Below the pieces are notes generated by a model. The model was not told the DNA's origin, did no database searches, and saw only the letters and a list, made by a program, of their open reading frames with translations. Shown here piece after piece: positions 50,027 through 59,289 of a stretch of DNA of 64,000 nucleotides (positions are counted from its first letter, which is position 1; every line of letters begins with the position of its first letter). The position numbers and the translations under genes were made by a program. The DNA comes from Nitrospira sp. MA-1 (GTDB taxonomy: Bacteria; Nitrospirota; Nitrospiria; Nitrospirales; UBA8639): NCBI GenBank assembly GCA_032139905.1, contig JAQJDB010000007.1, positions 744,001-808,000 of the forward strand. The letters are read 5' to 3'.

Positions 50027-50473
50027 ATGAACAAGGTTGTGATACAGATCCAATGCCAAAAGAAACGTAGAGATTGGGAATGGCCAAAATCCCTACCTCA
50101 TGCGACAATTATTCTGGCCACACCATTGATCTATGCGATGTTCATCCCTCTATTGGTTTTTGATTTCTGTGTGGAATTGTATCAGCGGGTGGTTTTCCCT
50201 TTACTCGGACTCCCGCTCCTATCGCGTCGAGAGTATATCCGACTTGACCGGCATCGGCTTCCCTATCTGAATCCGATTCAGAAAGCCGGTTGTCTGTATT
50301 GTGGATATGCCAATGGATTACTCCAATATGCTTCTCGAATTGCAGCCGAAACAGAAAAGGTGTTCTGTCCCATTCGACACCAGAGGGGCGGCAAATTTCA
50401 TCCACCGGCTCATCACATCGATTTTGCTCCCTATGGAAATGCCAAAGAATTCCAAAGAAAAATGGGTATCTAA
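50027..50473 (+). CDS. Conserved hypothetical membrane protein
   Basis: 148 residues. Two membrane helices (25-60) with a W/F-rich turn, then YIRLDRHRLPYLNPIQK and CLYCGYANGL, ending at HIDFAP. The CxxC with GYANGL and the later FCPIRH is a recurrent signature of an uncharacterised family found in several bacterial phyla, sometimes near cytochromes or stress genes. Likely metal or haem-linked, by the Cys pattern; function unknown. Standard length for the family. Confidence 0.72.
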   Translation: MNKVVIQIQCQKKRRDWEWPKSLPHATIILATPLIYAMFIPLLVFDFCVELYQRVVFPLLGLPLLSRREYIRLDRHRLPYLNPIQKAGCLYCGYANGLLQYASRIAAETEKVFCPIRHQRGGKFHPPAHHIDFAPYGNAKEFQRKMGI

Positions 50474-50599
50474 CCTACATACACAACGCATGAATTCCAA
50501 CTCGATGTGATTGATTGAGTCAAATTTGGGCAAACACCTTCGTCAGCCTACCTTTTTGCTTTTATCCCGACTTCTTTGTACTGTTTATACTTGCTTATT

Positions 50600-51215
50600 T
50601 AGGTTATGAGGAAATATTGGACCAAAGTGAATTGGTTGGGAAGATTGGAGGGATCTATTCCGTTAGGCCGATGTGGCTACGAAAAAGCATATGTATTAAT
50701 TCTGGATAAGAGCCGTGACATTGCCTGAACAATTCTTAATTGAGTGATCCCTAACCGTTGATGTGGTTCTGGCCGATACCCCGATTCCTCCGATTCTTCG
50801 AGTTCAAGCCTATAATCCTCTTCTTGGTGAATCCGGCGTATGTTTTTTTGCGACTTCAGAGTTGGCCAAGGTTTATCGAAAGGGGTATCCGAAGTCCCTA
50901 AATTCAGCACCGTTCCTATTACCCAAAGCCAATACAGTCCTTCGCCAAGATTTAGATAATTGATTTGCTCTTCATGATATTCATCCGCAACTGGTGGGAG
51001 AGTTTGAAAATAGTGCCATGCAAAAGGCCTTTGGGCAGGCAGGAAAGGGAGTTTTCCCTGGTTCCACAATCATAAAGGCTGAAATATGTCGCCAATATCA
51101 AGTTGAGGTGGTGGGAGATGCGGGTCACGTTAAGCAACGATTCTATGCGCAGACAGTCGACCGCCGGATTAAGCACCCGTCAGTGCTAGCGATTACAGAA
51201 TTGGCCAAACAATGA
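50600..51215 (+). pseudogene. Remnant of an NhaR-type LysR regulator gene
   Basis: The 3' two thirds read as an NhaR-type effector domain: DVVLADTPIPP, YNPLLGESGVCFFATSELA, APFLLPKANTVLRQDLDN, then TGA at 50961 where the family has Trp before Phe, and then FALHDIHPQLVGEFENSAM, KAFGQAGKGVFP, and RRIKHPSVLAI to TGA 51215. A second in-frame TGA lies at 50745. Upstream, YEEILDQSELVGKIGG (from 50605) fits the family in a different frame. The DNA-binding domain is missing. Gene is non-functional as read. Confidence 0.78.
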
Positions 51216-51365
51216 ACATTTGGATTGGTTGGAAAATAAGGGAATCATGGGAAAGAGCCGGACCGGTCATGTGATAATTTCCTTTTGTGGAGTTGACGTT
51301 ATCCAACTTGTCCCAAGAGAAATGCTCCGTTCACAACATGAGGCCCGGCTCCCTCCCTCATCCGA

Positions 51366-51497
51366 CTATGCCACTTTTTTCCTTGTATGGAGGGACCCGG
51401 ATTTCTGTTCGGTATCCTCCTTGAAGGAAGCCCAAATGGCGGCACTCCACATCAGAAACATGAGCGTCAGCATGGCGATGATTGCTTCTCCTAACAT
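51366..51497 (-). CDS. Tiny membrane protein, 43 residues
   Basis: ATG 51497 with AAAGGAGG about 6 bases upstream; TAG at 51366-51368. A hydrophobic N-terminal helix (MLGEAIIAMLTLMFLMWSAA) is followed by a polar, basic tail (SFKEDTEQKSG, ending TRKKVA). Single-pass, cytoplasmic tail probable. No homologue recognised. The strong ribosome site and the composition support coding. Confidence 0.5.
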   Translation of the reverse strand: MLGEAIIAMLTLMFLMWSAAIWASFKEDTEQKSGSLHTRKKVA

Positions 51498-51648
51498 GCT
51501 CATCCTCCTTTTGATTTTGTGGTGATTTCCACTCCTCCTGTTTTTAAATAGGTATTCCCCAGTCTTTTCAATCGATTTCCAATGCTCATTGTCACGAAGG
51601 CTTTTTTACTCACAACCCATTCAAACAATCCACTTCTTCACGGTTTAT

Positions 51649-52107
51649 TCATGATGGACTCTCACTATGCGAGCGTGAGCGAGAAGTATCACCCAAAGTA
51701 GTAGTCCTGTCTTCTGAATCATTGGCATTGTCTTGAGGCACTTGGTCAAGAGTCGCCAACCGTGAGGCTTCATCACGATGCCGGGCGACTTGGCCCCGAA
51801 GGGCACTTACCTTTTGTAAAGTTGTCCCAATAATCCTTTTTAGACCATCCCGGTGAAATCCCTTGGTATCCAGGTAGGGCTTCTTCTCGTACTTGTCGAT
51901 TTTTTGATTCAACTCCGTCACCTTGGCCGCCAAGTCTGTGGCCTCTTGTTCGAGTTTTTGGGCCTGGGTTAGGTGAAACTCAGTCGTATTGATTGGCCAT
52001 TCTATGGGGTAAAACTGAAAAGAGGGCTTCGTCGTGGCACCAGACGCATAGTCCACCGCTCCAAACATGAAGACCAATGCTGCGAATAACATCATCATGT
52101 TCTTCAT
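51649..52107 (-). CDS. Exported coiled-coil hypothetical protein
   Basis: 152 residues from ATG 52107, chosen for AAGGAGGT upstream and a signal peptide cut after about residue 24 (ASG); a frame 14 codons longer lacks both. Residues 50-120 are heptad-like (LTQAQKLEQEATDLAAKV then LNQKIDKYEKKPY) and the last 30 are polar, Ser/Asp-rich. Periplasmic, function unknown. Lies in the stress region. Confidence 0.72.
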   Translation of the reverse strand: MKNMMMLFAALVFMFGAVDYASGATTKPSFQFYPIEWPINTTEFHLTQAQKLEQEATDLAAKVTELNQKIDKYEKKPYLDTKGFHRDGLKRIIGTTLQKVSALRGQVARHRDEASRLATLDQVPQDNANDSEDRTTTLGDTSRSRSHSESPS

Positions 52108-52549
52108 CGTATGACCTCCTTCCTTTGAGTTAAGGACCTGAATGCTCAATATCTTTTCTCAGTTCCGTGGTGTCTTTATTATTGATTCGACTGGAATTCT
52201 ATCATTCCTTCTGTGAAACTAGATAAGTCCTAAATACATAGAGGCAAATTGAAAAAACTTTTAATCAGAATCGAAAAATTCAATCCATGTTTCCCAATCA
52301 TGGCCGTTTACGTCCTACGGGACTTTCTTTAAGGATAACCCCCTTTTAAATTAGGGAGAAAATGAGTGAATAAATTTTAGGTGAGACTGAAAGATATCGA
52401 GTAGGGACTTACATTTGACGAGAAGATCAGTCAAAAATGTCAGGCCATTCCGGAAGAGGATTGCCCGGGAGAAAGCATGTTGCGGTTTCCGGCTGTTGGC
52501 GTTGTTCTGCCAACCGCCGGGTCACAACGTGGACGAAGGCACAAGTGTC
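52108..52549. other. Intergenic, no gene seen
   Basis: About 440 bases with no supported gene. Confidence 0.45.
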
Positions 52550-53086
52550 TTACGTTATGGCAATTTTTCGCACAGCCGGTTTTGCGCCTGGATCTTTCGC
52601 GATAGTGATGGTCAAGACGCCATTCTTAAATTTTGCTTCGACGTTATTTTCATCCGCATCCGTTGGTAATGACAGCATACGTTGAAACGACCCGTACGAA
52701 CGTTCGACTCGATGATAGTGTTTAGTCTTGTCTTCTTGCTCGGATCGTTTTTCGCCCTGAATCATTAAGGTACCGTCCGCGAGTGTCATTTGAATATCTT
52801 TCTCAGCAACGCCCGGCACCTCCATGGTAATGGTGTATTGCTTCTTGTCTTCACCGATATCAACGTGGGGCAGAATGAAGCCTCCCCACGAATTTCCGTT
52901 TTCTCTTCGTCCCGGCGATAGGGGGAATCCTTGGAAGACGTTGTCAAACAGTTGGTCGAGGTCACGATGGAACCGGGCCAGAGGATGGTCGGGCGACCTG
53001 GATACGTTTTGACTTCGTGCCGATTGAGATTGTTCTTCCTCTTTTTTGAACCAATTCCAGGGAGTAAGAAGATTTTTGAGTTCCAT
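52550..53086 (-). CDS. Small heat shock protein Hsp20
   Basis: 178 residues, ATG 53086 after AAAGGAGG. N-terminal 65 residues variable (ELKNLLTPWNWFK), then the alpha-crystallin domain (about 75-178): HVDIGEDKKQYTITMEVPG at 75-95, GTLMIQGEK, and the closing FKNGVLTITIAK. A standard Hsp20/IbpA-type length. ATP-independent holdase that keeps unfolded proteins soluble. Divergent from the small gene at 53402 across 315 bases. Confidence 0.95.
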   Translation of the reverse strand: MELKNLLTPWNWFKKEEEQSQSARSQNVSRSPDHPLARFHRDLDQLFDNVFQGFPLSPGRRENGNSWGGFILPHVDIGEDKKQYTITMEVPGVAEKDIQMTLADGTLMIQGEKRSEQEDKTKHYHRVERSYGSFQRMLSLPTDADENNVEAKFKNGVLTITIAKDPGAKPAVRKIAIT

Positions 53087-53324
53087 GGTGGATGCCCTCC
53101 TTTCATCTTAAAAAACTGTTTGGGAAGAAGTGGTTTCCATGATTTTCGCACTGGTTATGATATCCCGGTGAAATGTGGCCGGCCATGCTTAACTCCTTCA
53201 GTAGCAACAACTTCTACAATAGAGCTAATACATTTTCGAAAAAAGTCAAGCCGTCAACACGGGAGGGAAATACCATGTGCACTCAGCCAATAAAGGGAAA
53301 GACATGGTCCAGGGTTTTCCCCTC

Positions 53325-53352
53325 TTGACTTTTTTTGGTCAGAAATTATTAA
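53325..53352 (+). promoter_or_regulatory. Candidate sigma-70-like promoter for the 53402 gene
   Basis: TTGACT (53325-53330), 16-base spacer, TATTAA (53347-53352), 49 bases before the ATG. A matching TTGACTTTTTT box lies on the minus strand at 53244-53249 facing hsp20. Confidence 0.4.
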
Positions 53353-53401
53353 AAATACAGCAACGAAAGTTTGAAGTTTACGATGAAAGGAGGTGAATGT
53401 T

Positions 53402-53569
53402 ATGGGTGGTATTATTGAAGGCGTGCTTGCCCTTATGGGACTAACGGCGGGTGTGATAGTAGCCCTCACGGCTTTGTTAGTTGGAGATGACCCAAACTCA
53501 TCAGAGCCGAAAGGGTCTTACCGAAAATCCCGTACCATTCTCCCCGGTGATGAGCGGGTTGCTGCCTAA
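53402..53569 (+). CDS. Small membrane protein, 55 residues
   Basis: ATG 53402 after AAAGGAGGTGAATGTT, TAA at 53567-53569, then a terminator at 53583. A single membrane helix (VLALMGLTAGVIVALTALLVG, positions 8-28, cited in part) with a polar tail (DPNSSEPKGS, ending PGDERVAA). The strong start, its own promoter candidate and terminator support a real gene. Family not recognised. Confidence 0.65.
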   Translation: MGGIIEGVLALMGLTAGVIVALTALLVGDDPNSSEPKGSYRKSRTILPGDERVAA

Positions 53570-53582
53570 CGCAGAGATTTTC

Positions 53583-53609
53583 AGGCCCGCTTATGAGCGG
53601 GCCTTTATT
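53583..53609 (+). terminator. Rho-independent terminator
   Basis: Perfect 9-bp stem AGGCCCGCT/AGCGGGCCT with loop TATG (53592-53595), followed by TTATT. Ends transcription of the 53402 gene. Confidence 0.85.
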
Positions 53610-53671
53610 GATTTTCTTTTTTCCTCGCTCCTGTTCCTGTTTCGGCCAAGAGAGAAAGGAGGATGTCAATT

Positions 53672-53980
53672 ATGAAAAAATTTATCGTCGTTGCAACAGT
53701 GATAAATCTGGTGTTGATTGGGTCACTGGCATTCGGAAATCCCGGTCTACTCCCGAAGCATCCGGGCTATCCCATGGGTAATTTCAAAGACCCCGTCCTA
53801 GGCATCCCCACGGCGAATGACCCAGGAGAAACCCCACCATCACCGCAGGAGGGATTGAAACAGGCTGCAGCGTTTCATGATGCCCAGGCAATCAACCCCA
53901 TGAATGAGATTCGCCCGAATGTGGTTCATGAGGAACAAAAGACTGCGCCTCAAGGATCTGCTAAAAATAGCGAAAAGTAA
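53672..53980 (+). CDS. Small secreted hypothetical protein
   Basis: 102 residues from ATG 53672, spaced about 9 bases from AGGAGG (53657-53662); the ATG at 53663 sits directly on that site and is unlikely. Signal peptide to about residue 23 (AFG). The mature part is Pro-rich and polar (PGLLPKHPGYPMGN, ETPPSPQEG, ending GSAKNSEK). Possibly periplasmic. No homologue recognised. A terminator follows 60 bases later. Confidence 0.6.
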   Translation: MKKFIVVATVINLVLIGSLAFGNPGLLPKHPGYPMGNFKDPVLGIPTANDPGETPPSPQEGLKQAAAFHDAQAINPMNEIRPNVVHEEQKTAPQGSAKNSEK

Positions 53981-54040
53981 TTTGACGCTAATGTTCAACC
54001 ACGAAACCATAAACTCGGAGTCAGGACCAGGGGTATGGAA

Positions 54041-54068
54041 AGAGGGGATCGAATGATCCCCTCTTTTT
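54041..54068 (+). terminator. Rho-independent terminator
   Basis: Perfect 10-bp stem AGAGGGGATC/GATCCCCTCT, loop GAAT, then TTTT. Lies between the 53672 gene and the convergent nucleotidyltransferase gene. Confidence 0.87.
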
Positions 54069-54140
54069 GTGATGTATCATCGAAAGGCCCGAGAAGATGA
54101 AACGCTATCTTGGCAAAGGGCAGGCATTTTTAACGTCTTG

Positions 54141-54827
54141 TTAAGGTGGGAGAAATGCCCGGCGAATGGTTGCCAGAAAATGATTGATGCGTGGCAGATC
54201 GCTTTCATCGCGGCATACAGCAATTAATCGACCTGCCTGCGCTGTAAGTTCCTCGCCCCAATCCATTACTTCCCCCAACCGGTATTGTCCATTTTTAATG
54301 CGAAATAGCCGTTCCCCTGCCGGCGTGTCCGCAATGCGGATGTGAAAACTTCCTGATTCAAGCAATTCACAGAGGTTGTAGAGAACCCGGATATAGGCGG
54401 CCGCATACTTTGCCGGACGTCCATCTTTCTTATTCAGAAATTTGGTGCGTTGATTGTCGGCATAGTTGGTGAAGGCTTCAAAGGCTTTGTGAGGCGACCA
54501 TAGGGCCGGAAACAGCATGCGCAATTGCTCTCCCCATGCATCGGCTGAAATGACGGGAGCCAGCAACGACTCGAGAATAAGCGGATGCCCCTGTGTTCCC
54601 AGCAGAAGAAAATTTCCGACCTCCCAGGCCGTTTCATCCCCATCGCCTTTAGTCCACTTCGTGGCAGGGTATTTATATCCTAACTGAAACATTTCCTCCG
54701 TCGGGATGACATAGACCCGGCGATAATCCCGGTCGCTCTCCTCGGACGCTAAGCCATGGGCATGGGAACCCACGAGAACTTTGAGAAGAGTCTGTGTACG
54801 ATCGTCTGCCTGAGGCTGCATGATCAT
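54141..54827 (-). CDS. Predicted nucleotidyltransferase (DNA polymerase beta superfamily)
   Basis: 228 residues from ATG 54827; a frame 13 codons longer would overlap the MgtC gene. Nucleotidyltransferase fold: GSHAHGLASEESDRDYR holds the GS and the two Asp of the metal site. The rest resembles the COG3541 family (single-domain, about 230-260 residues) with helices after residue 120. Cytosolic; substrate unknown. The upstream MgtC-type gene ends 20 bases before, on the same strand, so co-transcription is likely. Confidence 0.85.
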   Translation of the reverse strand: MIMQPQADDRTQTLLKVLVGSHAHGLASEESDRDYRRVYVIPTEEMFQLGYKYPATKWTKGDGDETAWEVGNFLLLGTQGHPLILESLLAPVISADAWGEQLRMLFPALWSPHKAFEAFTNYADNQRTKFLNKKDGRPAKYAAAYIRVLYNLCELLESGSFHIRIADTPAGERLFRIKNGQYRLGEVMDWGEELTAQAGRLIAVCRDESDLPRINHFLATIRRAFLPP

Positions 54828-54846
54828 TTGTCGTAAATTTCCATTG

Positions 54847-56142
54847 TTAAGGGTGTGTGAAGCCAAAGACGATCAGGATGACACTCCCGGTTGCCAAAAT
54901 GGCGATCATTCCCGGCGCCACATATTTTATGAGCGGTTTTCCTCCAAACCATCCTGCTAGCAGAAGCTTTACAATCGTATTGGTCATGGCTGCGAGGGTG
55001 ATGGCCGTGGCGGCTGTCCAGGCCAAAAGACCGTCCTGCTGTAATCGGACAATTGACAACATGATGGCATCCACGTCGGTAGTGCCGGCCAGAAGACTGG
55101 ACGCATACAATCCTTGATCGCCCAGGTAGGTTTGGGCGGCTTTCGAAATGAACAAGACTCCGGCATACAATACGCCAAATCCCAGGGCCGGACGTAATTC
55201 GAACGGGTTGCGATGGGAGATGTCCGGACCATCCGGCGGTACGCGTTGCGCTTTGTTAAATAAGATGAAACTCATGACATACCCGCAGAGGGACATGCCC
55301 CCCAAAGGCGCGAGAAGCATGAGAAACAGATCCGGTTGCAGGAGGCTCACGATGACCAGCATTCTGGCAAACATGGTGCTGGACGCGCCAAGGATTGCCG
55401 TCGCTCCAGGGAGGACCAGACGTGGGTTTTCCCCGGCTTGGGTAGCCATGCTGATGGTGACGGCGGTGGAAGAGACCAGGCCTCCCACAATGCCTGTTGT
55501 GGCAAGGCCTTTATGGGAACCGATGATGCGAGTGCAGAGATATCCTAAAAAACTCACCCCCGCAATGAGGACCACCATGACGCCGGTATGGAAGGGATTG
55601 AGGACATCCAGAGGACCGAAAGTGCGGTTGGGGAGAAGAGGCAAGACGACGAGAGCTAAAATGACAAATTTTGCCGTTGCATAGATATCACCATCGGATA
55701 CCTGTTGCACCACATGATGGAGTTGTTCTTTTAACGACAGCAGGGCCATCACGACCCCTGCGCTGCCGACAATGAGGAGATACCGATGTGGTGGATCAAT
55801 CGGAAGAGCTGGGAGTAGGGCGACAACTCCCAGAAGAAACGTGATCAGGGCGGCGAGTGGGGTGATGATCCCAGGTGGATCCTTTCGACCCCATTCCTTG
55901 TCGTACGCGACAACCAGGAGCGCGCCGAGAATCAGGAATGTGGCAATTATGGGCCACACGCCAAGGATCTGGGAGATAAACGCCGACATGGCTCCGGCAA
56001 GGGCGATCAGGGGAAACGTCCGCACCCCGCCGATACCGGTTTTGCGTTCGACGCTCAAATCCTGCTGACGTTCCAAGCCAATCAAGGTTCCTGCGGCGAG
56101 GGCTACCAGAAAGCCAAGAATGGATTCTTCAATAGTCATCAT
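54847..56142 (-). CDS. MgtC/SapB family membrane protein with DUF4010 domain
   Basis: 431 residues, about 12 membrane helices. N-terminal MgtC/SapB-like part (LGFLVALAAGTLIGLERQQ, shown in part) with the conserved R-K-T-G-I-GG-R-T-F-P, then DUF4010. MgtC is linked to Mg starvation and to macrophage survival in pathogens, but this long fusion is a separate, uncharacterised membrane family. Inner membrane. Its 3' end borders the nucleotidyltransferase gene. Confidence 0.9.
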   Translation of the reverse strand: MMTIEESILGFLVALAAGTLIGLERQQDLSVERKTGIGGVRTFPLIALAGAMSAFISQILGVWPIIATFLILGALLVVAYDKEWGRKDPPGIITPLAALITFLLGVVALLPALPIDPPHRYLLIVGSAGVVMALLSLKEQLHHVVQQVSDGDIYATAKFVILALVVLPLLPNRTFGPLDVLNPFHTGVMVVLIAGVSFLGYLCTRIIGSHKGLATTGIVGGLVSSTAVTISMATQAGENPRLVLPGATAILGASSTMFARMLVIVSLLQPDLFLMLLAPLGGMSLCGYVMSFILFNKAQRVPPDGPDISHRNPFELRPALGFGVLYAGVLFISKAAQTYLGDQGLYASSLLAGTTDVDAIMLSIVRLQQDGLLAWTAATAITLAAMTNTIVKLLLAGWFGGKPLIKYVAPGMIAILATGSVILIVFGFTHP

Positions 56143-56589
56143 GGGCAGGTCTTATTGAAGCAGGAAATCCAGAGGAAAAGATTGAGAACTATCATTTATC
56201 TGATGGTCCCCAATACTCACTCAATATGAAATGAGAAGCAAGAAGCGGGCTCAATCGGGTAGAGAACAGATTTAAGCGTTCATGAAAAGCGCCCTTATGA
56301 AATTGTCCGATATGGACCGGCTCCCTTTTTTAGTGGACCACAACATGTCGAGTTTTTTTCAGGCGGTGGGAGGACGTTCCGGTCCGTGGATCGTTTGATC
56401 CGGTATGATCTGGCGTGGTTGCTTCAATAAATTTCGAGTAAGGGGCGGAGGGGTTCTGTGGGGTGTCCGAACCTGGCAACCCCGAGTCTCTGTCCGCCTA
56501 TTATTCAGCTGATAGGGTCAATGGGATAGGGGTCGGGTAGTATCAGCGTTAGGAATCCCGGTCTGTTTTTCAAGCGGGAGTTGAGGCCT
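56143..56589. other. Intergenic, no gene seen
   Basis: About 450 bases between the MgtC and alcohol dehydrogenase genes; no supported frame. Confidence 0.45.
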
Positions 56590-57591
56590 TTATCTGACAT
56601 GTAAGACTCCCGCGCCCTGGATGGTTCCGGCCTTTAATTGTTGGAGTGCCAGATTGGCTTCCTCTAATTGAAAAGGAACTGTGTGGGTGCGAATGGGAAT
56701 GGCGGCGGCCTCCTTCAACAGGTCCAATCCATCCTGGCGTGTGTTTGCGGTCACGCTTTGGATGGTCCGTTCCTGAAACAAATCAAGTGTATAGTCCAAG
56801 GGTGGAATGGGGGTCATGTAGATGCCGGCTAAGGCGAGTGTGCCACCTTTTTCCAATGCCCGAAGGGCCGGAGGCACCAGTTCACCAGCCGGGGCAAACA
56901 TAATCGCCGAGTGAAGGGTGTCCGGTGGCATCTCCGAAGCCGTTCCGACCCACACCGCGCCCAGTTGACGAGCCAGTGCGCGATGTTCTTCCCGTAAGGA
57001 ACAGACGTAGACTTCGCATCCCCAATGCCGTGCGATTTGAATCGTGATATGGGCCGATGCCCCGAACCCGTAAAGTCCCAACCGTTGGCCTGGTTTAACC
57101 TGACTGCGGCGCAAGGCGCGATAGCCGATGATGCCGGCACACAACAACGGGGCGGCCTCCTCGTCAGTAAACACGGATGGAATAGGGTAGGCGAATTGTT
57201 CAGAGACCAGTGCGTATTCGGCGTAACCACCGTTGACGTGATATCCGGTGAAGGTGGCCAGTGCGCACAGATTTTCCCGCCCCGCCTTGCAGAACTCACA
57301 GGTCCCGCAGGTTGCCTGGAGCCAGGCGATTCCTACTCGATCACCTTCTTTGATTTGTTTGACTCCTTGTCCCACTCGATCCACGATGCCGACGGTTTCA
57401 TGTCCAGGGACAATGGGACGCGTAGACGGGGGCAATTCGCCTTCGACAACGTGCAGATCAGTGCGGCACACTCCGCAGACATGAACCTTGACGCGAACCT
57501 GGCCGGGACCCGGTTCCGGTTTGGAGATATCACGCGCGCGTAAAGGACCCGTCGCGACATCGGCGTCCTGTTCGAGGATCATGGCATTCAT
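56590..57591 (-). CDS. Zinc-dependent alcohol dehydrogenase
   Basis: 333 residues, medium-chain family. Catalytic zinc: Cys39 and His64 (GHE motif), with a Cys in the later LCAG. Structural zinc: Cys95, Cys98, Cys101, Cys109. Rossmann motif GFGASAH near residue 176. It matches the AdhA-type NAD(P)-dependent alcohol dehydrogenases of about 330-340 residues, oxidising primary alcohols or reducing aldehydes. Start ATG 57591; AAAGATG-like site upstream is ordinary. Single gene. Confidence 0.92.
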   Translation of the reverse strand: MNAMILEQDADVATGPLRARDISKPEPGPGQVRVKVHVCGVCRTDLHVVEGELPPSTRPIVPGHETVGIVDRVGQGVKQIKEGDRVGIAWLQATCGTCEFCKAGRENLCALATFTGYHVNGGYAEYALVSEQFAYPIPSVFTDEEAAPLLCAGIIGYRALRRSQVKPGQRLGLYGFGASAHITIQIARHWGCEVYVCSLREEHRALARQLGAVWVGTASEMPPDTLHSAIMFAPAGELVPPALRALEKGGTLALAGIYMTPIPPLDYTLDLFQERTIQSVTANTRQDGLDLLKEAAAIPIRTHTVPFQLEEANLALQQLKAGTIQGAGVLHVR

Positions 57592-58016
57592 CTTTCACTC
57601 CTATATGGGGTAAAAATATTGATATGGCCATTCAGGCATTGGGCCAACGGGTGATGCCGATCCATCCAGCATTGCCATCTATCATAGTCGTTCCCGGCAT
57701 TCGTGATCTGGAATTCATCTTGACCCTAGTTTGGATAGATCACGATCAACGACCCGGTAATGACGTCAAGTTGTCATGCTGAGCCAGTGGCGAAGAATCT
57801 GTGCCCAGGTGAAGTCGCGGTAGTATGAAACGCAATCCGGTCTGAGTTTGACCCCACTTGTGTTTGTTAAATGGGATAACAATAATTCAAACAATCATTG
57901 GACAACGGTCCGGCTAAATGATACTTACTTCGGGCGCCATGGAGTCTGTTCTGTCCGTCAGGGCCTCATCATATCGTATCCGTCGGAGCAGGTGAAGGTC
58001 AGTCAAAACCACCAGC
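57592..58016. other. Intergenic, no gene seen
   Basis: About 425 bases between divergent genes. Near 57771-57815 a string TGTCATGCTGAGCC..GCGAAGAATCTG resembles common intergenic repeats; one copy only. Confidence 0.4.
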
Positions 58017-58799
58017 ATGAAGCGAGCAAGGCCGAAAGCCACAAAAACCCTTCCCAAGAAACCCCTCTGGAATATCGGTTCCTACCGAAAGCCCCGTGTT
58101 CGGCGATTCCGGTGGATTCGGATTATTCCATTCAAGACGATATTTGTTCTCCTCGGTCTCTATGTCCTCTTTGAAATTTTGACATTTCCGTTTCTTTCCA
58201 TCGCCCAATTGTCCACGGAAAATCCTACAGAAACCGCACTCATGCGGCAGCGTATCGATGAAGCCCATGATCAAGGAACTACGATGACCATCGACTACCG
58301 ATGGACCCCGCTTTCACATGTCCCACGCCACGTGCGGATGGCCATTCTGGTATCCGAAGATGGAACATTTTATTCTCATGCCGGCGTGGATTGGCATGAG
58401 GTCCTGGAATCGATTGAAACCAATTTAGAGAAAGGACGGATTGTTCGGGGGGGCTCGACCATTACCCAGCAATTAGCTAAAAACTTATACCTCTCGACCT
58501 CCAGGGATCCGATTCGCAAAGGCAAAGAACTCCTCATTACCTGGATGTTGGAATCGACCTTAAGTAAAAAGCGTATACTCGAGCTCTATCTCAATATCAT
58601 TGAATGGGGACCGGGCGTGTTCGGCATTGAGGCCGCCGCCCAACGCTATTTCCACAAGCCGGCCTCCCGGCTTTCTATGGATGAGGGGGCACGTTTGGCG
58701 GCGGTCATTCCCAGTCCGCTTCGGCATCAACCCACCGAGACCACCTCGTATGTGGAAAAGAAAAAGGAGTTGATCCTCCGTCGTATGTCCACCCGCTAA
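58017..58799 (+). CDS. mtgA: Monofunctional peptidoglycan glycosyltransferase MtgA
   Basis: 260 residues. N-terminal basic stretch, one membrane helix (38-62), then the GT51 fold: catalytic Glu114 in SEDGTFYSHAGVDW and the second motif GGSTITQQLAKNLYL, with KRILELYLNIIEWG and FGIEAAAQRYF. Polymerises lipid II into glycan strands without crosslinking. Weak ribosome site before ATG 58017. YjbQ follows 53 bases later. Confidence 0.94.
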   Translation: MKRARPKATKTLPKKPLWNIGSYRKPRVRRFRWIRIIPFKTIFVLLGLYVLFEILTFPFLSIAQLSTENPTETALMRQRIDEAHDQGTTMTIDYRWTPLSHVPRHVRMAILVSEDGTFYSHAGVDWHEVLESIETNLEKGRIVRGGSTITQQLAKNLYLSTSRDPIRKGKELLITWMLESTLSKKRILELYLNIIEWGPGVFGIEAAAQRYFHKPASRLSMDEGARLAAVIPSPLRHQPTETTSYVEKKKELILRRMSTR

Positions 58800-58852
58800 C
58801 CTGAGAGGTATTGAGGAAATACTAAAGGGAGATAAAAACCAAAGGGGGAAAT

Positions 58853-59251
58853 ATGGAAACATTTCAAGTCAAAACAAAAAAACTCAAAGATGTTGTGGAT
58901 CTCACCTCGAAACTGCATAGCATCATTCAAAAGAGAGAATTTCAGAATGGGTTGTGCCACGTCTTCCTGCCCCATACCACAGCTGCGCTCACGACCGGGG
59001 AATTAGGAGAGGGCACGGAGGAAGACTTTCTCGAAGTCGCCGAAAAGATTATTCCCCAGATCAGATTTCGTCATGCCCATGATCCCTCCCATGCATGGTC
59101 GCATATGGCAGGCTCCTTGATCGGGGCATCGTTGACCCTGCCCGTGATAGACGGGGAATTGCGTGTGGGTACCTGGCAATCCGTCTTGTTAGTCGAATTA
59201 GATGGTCCTCGGGAAAGGCAGCTCGTGGTGGGTTTAACTTCGGTGGCATGA
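58853..59251 (+). CDS. yjbQ: YjbQ/UPF0047 family protein
   Basis: 132 residues, ATG 58853 after AAAGGGGG. Family signature FLPHTTAALTTGE, DFLEV, SHMAGSLIGASLTLPV and the terminal WQSVLLVELDGPRERQLVV. YjbQ is a small beta-barrel protein with a conserved His/Asp set; some members show thiamine-phosphate synthase activity, general role unsettled. Cytosolic. Standard length. Confidence 0.93.
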   Translation: METFQVKTKKLKDVVDLTSKLHSIIQKREFQNGLCHVFLPHTTAALTTGELGEGTEEDFLEVAEKIIPQIRFRHAHDPSHAWSHMAGSLIGASLTLPVIDGELRVGTWQSVLLVELDGPRERQLVVGLTSVA

Positions 59252-59289
59252 AATGATGGTTGATTCCCTGGCCACCTGCTGCTAAAGGC

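Noticed and set aside
50677-51069. 130-codon minus frame
   Set aside because: Shadow of the NhaR remnant on the plus strand, whose conserved motifs explain the sequence better.
51220-51525. 101-codon plus frame
   Set aside because: Overlaps the well-started 43-residue minus gene; no family resemblance.
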